This document shows positions 55,195 to 64,000 of a DNA stretch of 64,000 nt, piece by piece; position 1 is the first letter of the stretch; every line of letters begins with the position of its first letter. Source of the DNA: Limnanthes douglasii subsp. nivea. Lineage: Eukaryota; Streptophyta; Magnoliopsida; Brassicales; Limnanthaceae. Both the position numbers and the translations under genes were made by a program. Under the pieces are notes generated by a model. That model worked only from the letters and a program-made list of their open reading frames with translations, did no database searches and was not told the DNA's origin. The DNA lies in NCBI GenBank assembly GCA_036936605.1, contig JAUPFV010000005.1, positions 228,685,770 to 228,749,769 on the forward strand, given 5' to 3'.

Positions 55195-58100
55195 CAGGAT
55201 TAATCACATTGAAGATACCCTAACCCTAAGTTTTCAAGAAATGAAATTGCAAGTAGATTTGAAGGGGCATTGTACTGCTCAAAATGAAGCTTTAGCTTGC
55301 ACTTAAGGGTCCATTTGGCAAGCCAATCAGCTGCCTGATTCTAGACCCTTGAAATGTGCTTAAGACTCATATTTTTATCAAGAAATTTACGACAGTAGCT
55401 TACATTAGGATCTTCAAAGTCTGAATTAGAGTTGCTAGTGAGCTGCTTGATCAGAATTAAGGAGTCAGACTCAATGTCTACATGAGTCCAATTGTTTTTT
55501 AAGCAAGCAGTTAAGCCCTGAACCATAGCCATAGTTTCATCTTGAAGAGGAGTGGCTTTGCCAATCAGATTACCAAAGGCATGAGTAATATCACCATCGC
55601 TGTTTCTGAAAAGGATACCAGTAGCAGCTTCACCACTGAATGCACAAGAAGCATCCACATTCATCTTGAGACGAGATTGAACAAGATGAAGCCATCTCAG
55701 GTACAACAGCTTACTTTTCTTTTCAATAAAACTACACCCCATAATAACACATGCACTGTGAGACTTCAACCAGTGTTTATGATTAAGATTTCCAGAAACT
55801 TCAACACCTTTGATTATATTAATGATGTTATCAATAGCTTTATTAACATTAATATGAATTCCTTTATGCTTTATAGAGTTTCTAGATTTCCAAATCACCC
55901 AGCAAATAACTTAGGGAATAAGGCGAGTAATGTGAAATTTAGATTTCGAAAACCAGAACCAACATCTTAAGAGGTGATTTAGAACCATAGATCTTCTGAT
56001 TTTGATTTTAAAAATGCAGGCGAACCAATTCCATATTTGCCATGCAAATGAACAGCTAACAAACAAGTGATTCTTTTCTTCACAATTATCACAGAATATA
56101 CATTTAGAGGCCATACTAACATGCTTCTTTATCATAATGGAGTATAATGCAATAAACTTATGAATAAGTTCCAGGTTATAAAAGAGAACTTCCTGGGGAT
56201 TTTAGAGTTCCAAATCTTCATATATAATCTTGAGAAGTTGTGCTTAGCTCTTATATTCTCCCAAGTCAGCTTCAAGTTGAACTGTCTATTTTTAGACAGC
56301 TTCCAGCAGATTATATCATCCTTATCAGTAATCTGAGTTTTATTGATCCTCTGAATTCTATCATTGTCAATACTAGCCTGTACTTCATTTAGAAACCAAG
56401 AATTATTATGCCAAAAGGAGTTAACCTTAACATCAATGTACCAGTTAATACTTTGATCAGTAGCTATAGCAGGAAGGCTGTGCCAAGAATCTTTCCAGAA
56501 GTCAATTTACCTCTACCAAGGATCCATGTGATATTTCTATCATCTTGCTTTCTTATGTTGCATAATCTGTTCCAAACTGAAGAACCTTTTTTGTTATTAA
56601 TGTATAAAGGATGAGCATTTTTACAGTATATATCATTCATGACATTTGACCAAAGACAACTATTCTTCCTTAATTTGAACCAAAGTTTCTGAGAGAAGGA
56701 ATTCTGAATGTCAATTATTTTTCTGACATTTAGACCTCCTTCTCCAAAGGGCTTGCATATGTAAGACCAAGTGGACCAGTGAATAGCCTTTTGATTATAT
56801 TTGGTTCTCTAAAGAAATTTGTTTAAATTATTTTCAATCTTGCCAATGATAGCTTTAGGAATTTCACAACATTGAATCCAATGATAAGTAATAGGTAGGA
56901 GGACATTGGTAATAAGAGATAACCTGCCACCATATGAGTGAAACTTACTGTCCCATTCAGTGATTATATCATTGATCTTGTTCAGGATAGGATTGAAGAT
57001 CCTAGCTTTGTTGTTATTAGAGACAGTAACACCCAAGTGAGTGATAGGAAGAAAGTCCACATAAAAGCCAGTTTGCAGCTTGAGACTTTGCACTTTGGAA
57101 GAGTTGGACTTAAAGAAACAATAATCTTAGTTTTACTCTTGTTTATGGCCTGATCAGAAGTTTGCTCGTATAATTCTAGATAGCTACTAAGAATATCAAT
57201 AGAATTAGGGATGCTGTTTGTGAAAACTAAAATGTCATCAGCAAACATGATACAAGGAATGATGTATGGAGATCTAGAAGCATAGCACATTTTAGGATGA
57301 GTTTTAAACAGAATGTTTAAACCTCTACTAAGAAACTCTTCACCAAGGATAAAAAGGGGGAAATGAGATCCCCTTGCCTTAATCCTCTCTTCATTTTGAA
57401 ATAATCAAAAGTTTCACCATTAATGAGCATTGAAACATGAACATCAGTAATTATCTTCCTAATAAGATTAACAAATTTAATGTTGAAACCAAAAGAATGC
57501 AGAACTTTAAGAATGAATGAGTGAGAGATTTTGTCGAATGCTTTCGACATGTCTAACTGGACCACAGTATTACCCTTTTTAGTTTTTTTTGTTAATATCA
57601 CAGAGAAGCTCTTTAGCCAGTAAGATATTATCATGGATAAGTCTGCCTTTGACAAAAGCAGACTGAGCAGGAGATACTATCTTAGGTAAGATGTTGGACA
57701 TCTATAATTTATAAGGGCAGAAAAAATTCTGTTGATAAAAGTGCACAAACCAATAGGTCTGTAGCTATTCCACTAAGTAGGGTTTGTAGACTTTGGGACA
57801 AGGAAAATGCTAGTTGCAAATAGACCAGTATGGATGTAACTGCCTTGAATATAAGCATTGAAGGCATTACACAAGTCCCTTTTAATGATAAACCAGCAAT
57901 GTTTAAAGAAATAAAGGTTGAAACCATCTATATCATGAGAGTTGTCATTCTTCATGCTACATATGATGTCTCAAATCTCATCTTCTGAGGCTCTATCAAG
58001 CAGCTTATTATTGTCATCTATAGACACAATAGAAGGAATGCAATCAAAATTCTTGCTATCCACCAACTTATTTTCTTCATCTTTGCTTTTGTAAGGGTCA

Positions 58101-58452
58101 GACATGAGGATGCTCTTGAAGTAATCAGCAGCAGACTTCCCTATCTCTTTCTTGGCTATAATCCAGGTATCACCATCTTTAACACTCTTGATTTCATTTT
58201 TTCTTCTTTTCTAGGCTACATAATTATAGAAAAGCTTGGAGTTGCCATCACCTTTATGTAACCAATTATTGAAGCATTTCTGTCTCAAGTAAGAATCTTC
58301 ATTTCTAAGAGCTTTTAAGTGCATACTATTAGCCATGGCTAAATTAACAACAAATTGATGATTATTGTTAGTATAATGAAGAATCTCCATAGTCTTGACA
58401 TTGCATTCAGTTTCTTTAAAAGGAAGCATCATTGGACCAAATGTTAAGAAAC
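55195..58452 (-). pseudogene. LINE ORF2 reverse transcriptase and RNase H
   Basis: Many frames. RT pieces: NDNSHDIDGFNLYFFKHCW (about 57900-57950), VVQLDMSKAFDKISHSF (about 57530-57570), RGLRQGDLISPF (about 57350-57385) and MFADDILVFTNS with the catalytic FADD (about 57215-57250). A zinc/HTH-like region is near 55911-56135 (CIFCDNCEEKNHLFVSC). RNase H: KMNVDASCAF, DETMAMVQGL, ESDSLILIKQL; a TAG at 55341-55343 precedes NQAADWLAKW. A stop after KKEF (58453) detaches all of it from the endonuclease. Confidence 0.85.
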
Positions 58453-59169
58453 CTAAAATTCTTTTTTTTTATAGATAACATCATTAGTATTATATAAGTT
58501 AGATGAGATAAGAAGGGGGGCATGGTCAGAACATGTTCTGACCATGTGAAAAACCTGAGTATCAGTGAATGTAGTCATCCATTTATCATTAATTAGAGCA
58601 CGATCTAACCTTCTCCACTTGTTCCTTCTAGACCAAGTAAACTTCGAACCACTATAACCAGCATCATTTAGGTTGCAACTTCTTATAGGATCATTAAAAT
58701 TATCCATACTGGCTTGACAGGAAGATGTGCAACCCAGCTGCTCATCATGAGATGAAATAATATTGAAATCTCCCACACACATCCAAGCCTTCTCATTGTC
58801 ACTAATAGCCCTGAGACATTCCCAAATATCTAACCTCTGAATACGATTGCATTTAGCATAGACAGAAGTTAAGTAGATTTTATCAGTGATGTCAGGATAA
58901 TCAATCTCCATGTGAATACATTGATCAACGTTAAGAACAATGTTAATATTAACATTAGTCATCCAGAAAACCCAAAGCTTATTTGAAACATTAGCTATAC
59001 AGTCACCAAAACCAAGCTCCTCAGCAACAACTTTAATCTTCTCACCCTTAGACATAGGCTCTTGGATAGCAAGCACCTTGATATTTTCAGTTTCTATCAT
59101 GGATTTAAGTCTTCTCAAGGTAGGCTTATTATTCACACCTCTTGCGTTCCAACTAATCGCTCTGATCAT
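58453..59169 (-). CDS. LINE ORF2 N-terminal part: APE-type endonuclease
   Basis: ATG at 59169; MIRAISWNARGVNN at the start (catalytic Asn), AIQEP (catalytic Glu), VGDFNIISS (Asp/Asn), a KFTWSR motif and the C-terminal SDHAPL with the catalytic Asp-His. The residues of the nicking endonuclease look intact. The frame overlaps the end of ORF1 by 17 nt and ends early in an A-rich run, so ORF2 is truncated here. Confidence 0.87.
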   Translation of the reverse strand: MIRAISWNARGVNNKPTLRRLKSMIETENIKVLAIQEPMSKGEKIKVVAEELGFGDCIANVSNKLWVFWMTNVNINIVLNVDQCIHMEIDYPDITDKIYLTSVYAKCNRIQRLDIWECLRAISDNEKAWMCVGDFNIISSHDEQLGCTSSCQASMDNFNDPIRSCNLNDAGYSGSKFTWSRRNKWRRLDRALINDKWMTTFTDTQVFHMVRTCSDHAPLLISSNLYNTNDVIYKKKEF

Positions 59170-60448
59170 TTTCAGAATAGGATTTGTAAATTCTGTTTCT
59201 TGAACTGAGAGACTTGATAGTTAACTTACCAGTAGACCTTTTTCTTTTTGCAGTTTTCAACTTGGAGGTTATGATTTTGTTAAAGCTTTGTTGTGGGGAA
59301 AACGTTGGAGAAGAAGAGCAACTACCAATGTTGGGATCAGGAGAATGATCATTATAATGATCTTCATCAATCTTATCAATAGCCTCTATAACTTCTTTGC
59401 TACTATCTTTTGAATGTAATTTGATATTTTCATTCTTCTGTTGTAAAGTATTACTCAATTGAACTTGTGAGGATTTAGGATGAATATCAAGATTCACATC
59501 CTTACTGATTTCATTCTTTTCATCTTCTTGATCCTTCTGAGTTATAATCGATTTAAGTTTTCTGCTATAGACTTTGATAATGTTCATGTTTCTTGATCCA
59601 GTAGTATCAACATAAGGTTTTTCATTACGTTTATCTTCTTTATCATCTCTGGCTTCATCAACTTTGCTGTTTTCTTGTATGGTATCAGAACCTTCCACTT
59701 TCTTTGATGATTTTTTACACTCAGACTGATTGTGCCCTATATGATAACAACTGTTACAATACGATGGAACATTTTTATAGCTGATTGTTACCCAATATCC
59801 ATCGTTGCTGCCAAAACCGACCCACAACTTCCTTTGCAACTTTCTGGAGATATCAACCTCTACTTGAGCATAACAGGCATTAGCATGGGCACGATTTTTA
59901 TGAGGAACAATAACCTTATAGGTTGGCCCTATAACAGTAGCAATGTCATTGACCAAACCAGTATCATATAAACACTCTGGCAAATTTTCAAAGCGAACCC
60001 AGGTTAAGACAGTAGGGTTCTCGATTTTTTTGTTGAAATCTTGATTCCATCTCAAGATTCTCATTACTGTATCATCAAATCGCCATACATTTCTTGACCA
60101 GAACCTTGAGACATCTTCCTTTAACTCAAACTCAACGAAAATATGATGTGAATCCCATACCTCGTAATTGAATGGACCCCTGAATTTCAAAGTTGCCAAG
60201 AAGCTTTCCAGTTTCAGTTTCTTTGGCACTCCATTACTAAACTTTCCTATCAAAGTGATTCTGGATTTCTTGGTTAGAATTTCTTTAACCTTATCATTGT
60301 ATTGCACAAAATAATGGTGCTCTGTTTTCCTGACAAATTCTGGGTTTAAAGTCGCTGAATCATTCTCAGATTTGAATAAATCGACAAATTTCTTCCTTGA
60401 TTGTTGTTGATGATTCTCAGTAATTTGAAGAACGTGAAATTCTTCCAT
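59153..60448 (-). CDS. LINE ORF1 (DUF4283-like with CCHC knuckle), 431 aa, intact
   Basis: Starts MEEFHVLQITENHQQQSRKK. A DUF4283-like domain (FRGPFNYEVWDSHHIFVEF, FWSRNVWRFDDTVMRILRW) is followed by a conserved linker (VLTWVRFENLPECLYD) and one CCHC knuckle CNSCYHIGHNQSEC (C-x2-C-x4-H-x4-C). The Lys/Ser-rich C-terminal half ends SENDQSD. This is the usual ORF1 of plant L1 elements and would bind the element RNA. No premature stop, though ORF2 is dead. Confidence 0.88.
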   Translation of the reverse strand: MEEFHVLQITENHQQQSRKKFVDLFKSENDSATLNPEFVRKTEHHYFVQYNDKVKEILTKKSRITLIGKFSNGVPKKLKLESFLATLKFRGPFNYEVWDSHHIFVEFELKEDVSRFWSRNVWRFDDTVMRILRWNQDFNKKIENPTVLTWVRFENLPECLYDTGLVNDIATVIGPTYKVIVPHKNRAHANACYAQVEVDISRKLQRKLWVGFGSNDGYWVTISYKNVPSYCNSCYHIGHNQSECKKSSKKVEGSDTIQENSKVDEARDDKEDKRNEKPYVDTTGSRNMNIIKVYSRKLKSIITQKDQEDEKNEISKDVNLDIHPKSSQVQLSNTLQQKNENIKLHSKDSSKEVIEAIDKIDEDHYNDHSPDPNIGSCSSSPTFSPQQSFNKIITSKLKTAKRKRSTGKLTIKSLSSRNRIYKSYSENDQSD

Positions 60449-60828
60449 CGATTAAAGACCAATGATCGAGTTAATCATTGGAATTTAGACTTCCTCTGTT
60501 CTTGACTTTTCTCTCTTCTTGGAGCCATCCATACCTTATTTTTTAGAATTTCAACTTCTTTCATAAAACTTGTTCTCGATGATGAATTTAAATTATAATA
60601 ATCTGTTATGTATTTATTAAATTTAAAATAATTTATCGCATAATGTAGATTTCATCGAATCACATAAATATAGGAGAAAAAAATGGATAAAGCTTTAGTT
60701 TGTCTGTATAATAAAATATCTATCTAGTTACCGACTATTTTAGTCAACGAAGCTTGATTTATCACATTCACAACCACCACGACACCGTTGAAATTGCGCC
60801 AAAAACGTCGTGCCAATGCCATCAAACC

Positions 60829-60835
60829 ATAAATA
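60829..60835 (+). promoter_or_regulatory. TATA-like box of the PLDRP1-like gene
   Basis: ATAAATA, 73 bp before the ATG at 60908, followed by a CT-rich leader (CTCACTCTCGCTCTCCC) typical of plant 5' UTRs. Confidence 0.5.
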
Positions 60836-60907
60836 CTCACCAAGACTCACTCTCGCTCTCCCATTCTACAAAATCTAAAAAACCCTGAGATCCTCTATTT
60901 TTCAACC

Positions 60908-62389
60908 ATGCCTTACTACACCAGGAACGACGACGAAGTTGACGATTTCGATGCCTACGATCCCACTCCCTACGGTGGGGGTTACGACTTGGTACTCACT
61001 TACGGCCGCCCTCTCCCTCCATCGGAGGAGACCTGCTACTCTCTCTCTGCTGCGGCCGATGATGCCTTCGATTACGAGCGCCCACACTTCGAGTCCTATG
61101 CTGAGCCATCTGCCTATGGAGATGAGGCTCTGAACACCGAGTACAGCAGCTACTCCCGCCCCAAGCCCCGTCCTGGATTCACTCCCGGCGGCGGAGCGGC
61201 AAGGCCTGTATCTAGTGGTTACGGAAGGCAACAAGAGACCGATCAGGCTGGATCTGGTGGTTATGGTAGGAAACCGGAGTATGGATCAGGCGGTGGTTAT
61301 GGGAATGAACAGACCGAATCCGAGTATGGATCTGGTGGTTATGGAAGGAAATCGGAGAATGAACAGACCGGATCCGAGTATGGATCTGGTGGTTATGGAA
61401 GGAAACAGGAGTCCGAATATGGATCTGGTGGTGGTTATGGAACGAAACAGGAGTCCGAATATGGATCTGGTGGTGGTTATGGAAGGCAAAACGAGTCCGA
61501 ATATGGATCTGGTGGTGGTTATGGAAGGAAAAATGAGTCCGAATATGGATCTGGCTACGAAAGGAAGCCTGAGTACAAAGCACCTGAATCGGAGTATGGA
61601 TCTGGATACGGACGCCAATCCGAGTCCGAATATGGATCTGGTCAGGGCCGTAGATCAGACAATGAATATGGATCTGGGAGAACCGAGGTTGAGTACGGAT
61701 CCGGATATGAGAGGAAGCCGAGTTATGGAGAGGAAGAGAGGAGTGAGTATGGAAAACCTAGCTATGGTGATGCGCCACCGAGGAGGACTAACTATGGAGA
61801 TGATCCCCCGAGGAGGCCAGCTTATGAGAAGTCCGATGATGACGAAGGAGGTTACAGGAAGCCTAGTTATGGCAGGCGTAATGATGACGATGATAACGAC
61901 GAGGATAAACCTCGATATGGCCGCAAGAAATATGTAAGCATTTCATTTGTCTAGCTTTTCTCATGTTGATTTATTCCTTGCTTAGTACTGTTCTATTAAG
62001 CATTTCGAATTCTAAATGCTTGATTTCATCGAGAGAATTGATTGGCTACTTTGTTAAGCATGCCTTCTTTATCTTATTCCAAATCCATTTGATCGTTTTA
62101 TCAAGGGTTTGTTTAGGTTGTCAAGAACTCAAATTCATTACTAGTATGTGCAAGTCTTACTATGCTGAGCTACTTAATATGTTCATTTCTGTACCATTGT
62201 TTTCTGCAACAATGCCTTCATATTGAGTAACTAGCATCTGATTACATTAATGTTGTGCTTGTTATATGTAATTGCTCTGATACTGGCTTTGTTGATATGA
62301 AAATGCAGGGTGGTGATGATGACTCTGAAGATGAGGAGAAGAGGAGTAGCTACAAGCATCAGCACCGCAGGAACTATGATGACGAGTGA
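60908..62389 (+). CDS. PLDRP1: At5g39570-like (PLDRP1-like) disordered protein, two exons, 368 aa
   Basis: Exon 1 60908-61933, intron 61934-62308 (GTAAGC...ATGCAG), exon 2 62309-62389. The N-terminal region (MPYYTRNDDEVDDFDAYDPT, YGRPLPPSEETCYSL, EPSAYGDEALNTEYSSYSRP) matches my memory of Arabidopsis At5g39570, described as PLDRP1, a phosphatidic-acid-binding protein. About residues 95-265 are imperfect repeats of the type ESEYGSGGGYGRK, then SYG/RPxYG acidic repeats. The C-terminus, GRKKY plus exon 2 (GGDDDSEDEEKRSS, HQHRRNYDDE), matches the family's acidic-basic end. Probably cytosolic/nuclear and intrinsically disordered; the biochemical role is inferred from the family only. All frames intact: a functional host gene. 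Confidence 0.88.
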
Positions 62390-62440
62390 TTGAAATTTAT
62401 GCTCTGTTGTAAACAGAAATCATGCCTTTATAAGCTACTA

Positions 62441-62446
62441 AATAAA
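62441..62446 (+). terminator. Polyadenylation signal of the PLDRP1-like gene
   Basis: AATAAA, 52 nt after the stop codon at 62389. Confidence 0.65.
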
Positions 62447-62469
62447 GGATAGGCATGTTTATATATTAT

Positions 62470-63035
62470 GTGTCAATGTGATTGTGTCTGAGTTTGTTCC
62501 ATCTATGAATTTCCAATGTTTTGGGTTTACTGTTTAATGATGTAAAACTATCCGGAATCCGCTTTCGGTTCTTTTTACCAAGTTTCTCTTTAAATTACAG
62601 TGTGCTCTTGTTTTGTATGTTACTTTTGTGAGAACAATATAATCTATGTTTTTTCTGCAGCTATTTGCTCCTGTTTTGGCAATTTGATCCTGGTAAAATT
62701 GTGTTCAAGGACCGTCTTTGATTCTGTTATTATGAAGACAATTCAAAGAACAATTTAGTTCAAGGACTCTGTTTGTTTATGTACAAGAAATGTTGTTTCT
62801 GGTAAAATGTTGTCACAGAAACTGTTCAAAAAGCTCAAGAAGCTTGCACATGCTACTTGTGATTTCTTCAGCTAAAAAATGGGCGATTCCTGGTTGTATA
62901 TTATGCATTGCGAAAAAGCATTCATACCCTTCCCTGATGCATCACTTATGTTTGCTGAATGCAGTTAAAAGAGCAAGAAATGTCACTCTAGGTGATATAT
63001 AAGAATCCAACATGTAGTTGAATGGTATAGAGGTA
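62470..63035. other. Intergenic region between convergent genes
   Basis: Plain AT-rich sequence between the 3' end of the PLDRP1-like gene and the 3' side of the PPR gene. The 70-codon plus-strand frame at 62790-63002 has no recognisable domain. If the PPR gene has a further exon it would lie here on the minus strand, but none was recognised. Confidence 0.6.
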
Positions 63036-64000
63036 TTATAGAATTACCTTTGTGTAGGCAGATATAATCGAGTTCCAAGCGATCAAGCTCTTCTTGCTTG
63101 TTTTGTTGAACACTTGCCATGCCTGGTCAAAGTATCCACATTTCCCATACATCTCGATCAATGCGTTACTAAGAGAATCCATCCACCAGAATCCGTTCTC
63201 GTCAATGTAACGATGCACTTTCGAACCAGTTTCTATGTCGCCTAGATTAGTACATGCAATAATTACGCTGATCATGGTGACCTCGTCGGGTTTCACTCCT
63301 GCATACTGCATTATGTGGAACAACTCTAATGCCTCTTGTGATCGTTTCGCTTTCGAGTACCCAGAAACCATAGCAGTCCAAGCAACAACATCTCTCTCAG
63401 GCATTTTGTCAAAGATTTGCCTCGCTATATCCAATTTCCCTGCCTTCACATAAGCGTCAAGCAAACCAGACCATGAAACAACATCAACACTGGCAGCCTC
63501 AAAAAAAAGTCCTTGTGCTGCTGCAGGAACTCGCTTAACTGCATACAAATGAATCAAAACATTTTGCACATTCAAATACAAAGACAACCCGAACTTTATA
63601 ACCAACCCATGAATCTCATCAGAATCCATCATCACAGGCAGGTTGATATCCATCCTTGACCGTGCTTTAATCAAGAAAGTAAAAGTGAACCCATCTGCAT
63701 CAACACCATTTAGCCTCATCTGATTGAACAAATGAACAGAAAGAGAAGGTGATAAGCTGCTAGAGTACCCCCGGATGAGGATGTTGTAGAAAAACGTGTT
63801 TGGTTGGGGAATTTGACCGAACAGGCGGTGTGCGTAGCTTAAATCACCAGCGGGCGATACTGCAACGAATCTGAAAATCTTGGCAAGCACAATCGAGTGT
63901 TTATGGAGGCCTGTGCAGGTTGCTTGTGCATGGATTTGCATTAGAGACTTCATTGAGACGCAGGCCTCGGCCATGGAGGCGAGAGTTGAAGCTAGGGCCA
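63036..64000 (-). CDS. PLS-type pentatricopeptide repeat (PPR) protein, 5' end possibly outside window
   Basis: The frame is open to the window edge; the first ATG inside is 63974 (MAEACVSMKSLMQIHAQATC). Typical organellar PPR text: LSYAHRLFGQIPQPNTFFYN, VVSWSGLLDAYVKAGKLDIA, FDKMPERDVVAWTAMVSGYS, EALELFHIMQYAGVKPDEVT and NALIEMYGKCGYFDQAWQVF. About eight P/L/S motifs. Such proteins bind organelle RNA; no E or DYW domain is present. It stops after SAYTK, shorter than usual for this class, exactly at an AAAG|GTAATT splice-donor-like site. It may be C-terminally truncated or continue in another exon. Confidence 0.85.
   Translation of the reverse strand, partial: ALASTLASMAEACVSMKSLMQIHAQATCTGLHKHSIVLAKIFRFVAVSPAGDLSYAHRLFGQIPQPNTFFYNILIRGYSSSLSPSLSVHLFNQMRLNGVDADGFTFTFLIKARSRMDINLPVMMDSDEIHGLVIKFGLSLYLNVQNVLIHLYAVKRVPAAAQGLFFEAASVDVVSWSGLLDAYVKAGKLDIARQIFDKMPERDVVAWTAMVSGYSKAKRSQEALELFHIMQYAGVKPDEVTMISVIIACTNLGDIETGSKVHRYIDENGFWWMDSLSNALIEMYGKCGYFDQAWQVFNKTSKKSLIAWNSIISAYTKVIL

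Larger units (their letters stand above)
55195..60530 (-). mobile_element. Plant L1-type LINE, about 5.3 kb, near full length but inactive
   Basis: The minus strand has ORF1 (nucleic-acid-binding) and ORF2 with endonuclease, RT and RNase H in the standard order. ORF2 is broken after the endonuclease. The limits are approximate: no clear poly-A tail (poly-T on the plus strand) or TSD was found; a short T run near 54905 is a candidate for the tail end. It sits about 380 bp upstream of the host gene at 60908. Confidence 0.88.

Noticed and set aside
55542..55970. 142-codon plus-strand frame over the LINE RNase H
   Set aside because: Antisense shadow of the RNase H coding strand.
61212..61937. 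Several long frames overlapping the PLDRP1-like gene on both strands
   Set aside because: Shadows of a repetitive coding sequence; His/Arg- and Met/Asp-rich translations without domains.

Overview
The window is plant nuclear DNA, most likely from a eudicot. It carries a spliced gene like Arabidopsis At5g39570, a plant PPR gene, Tat-lineage Ty3/gypsy retrotransposons, a plant L1-type LINE, a TRIM and a hAT-type MITE. About 60 kb is transposon-derived and only the last 3 kb or so (60.9-64.0 kb) looks like host genes. The species cannot be told from the sequence.

Layout: 1-8503 is a Tat retrotransposon (T1, pol on the minus strand) cut by the window edge. 8504-16160 is AT-rich and gene-poor; it holds one complete TRIM (12071-12907, TSD CTTTT) and a possible Copia-type LTR edge near 10.1 kb. 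16160-21812 is a heavily decayed plus-strand Tat element (A). Inserted next to A's antisense ORF is element B (21813-53810, minus), whose outer flanks match as GACTA/GACTC. B was split twice. Element C (25840-36161, plus, TSD GAAAT) lies between B's antisense ORF and its integrase. Element D (39597-50066, minus, TSD ATATC) lies inside B's reverse transcriptase. C carries a further 448-bp hAT-like MITE (34676-35123, TSD GTCGTAGG). Three retroelements plus a MITE are therefore stacked inside A. LTR differences counted by eye (B about 4%, C about 3%, D about 2.2%) agree with that order. About 55.2-60.5 kb is a minus-strand LINE, followed by the PLDRP1-like gene (60908-62389, plus) and a PPR gene (63036 to beyond the window, minus).

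All five Tat elements share one plan: LTR, PBS, gag, protease (DTGSS where intact), RT, RNase H, a second RNase H, integrase, spacer, an antisense ORF (aORF, 'Transposase_28 / gypsy-type' family), PPT and LTR. The aORF looks like a self-contained gene. It has a TATA box 60-110 bp upstream in B, C and D, a short intron at one fixed position, a coiled coil, an acidic tail and, in T1 and D, duplicated 16-nt hairpins just past its stop. T1, C and D also share an in-frame UAG between protease and RT. These two conserved features are the most interesting signals in the window. Nearly all gag-pol frames are broken by nonsense changes (many of the C-to-T type), frameshifts or deletions. The aORF of T1 is open throughout the part that is visible.
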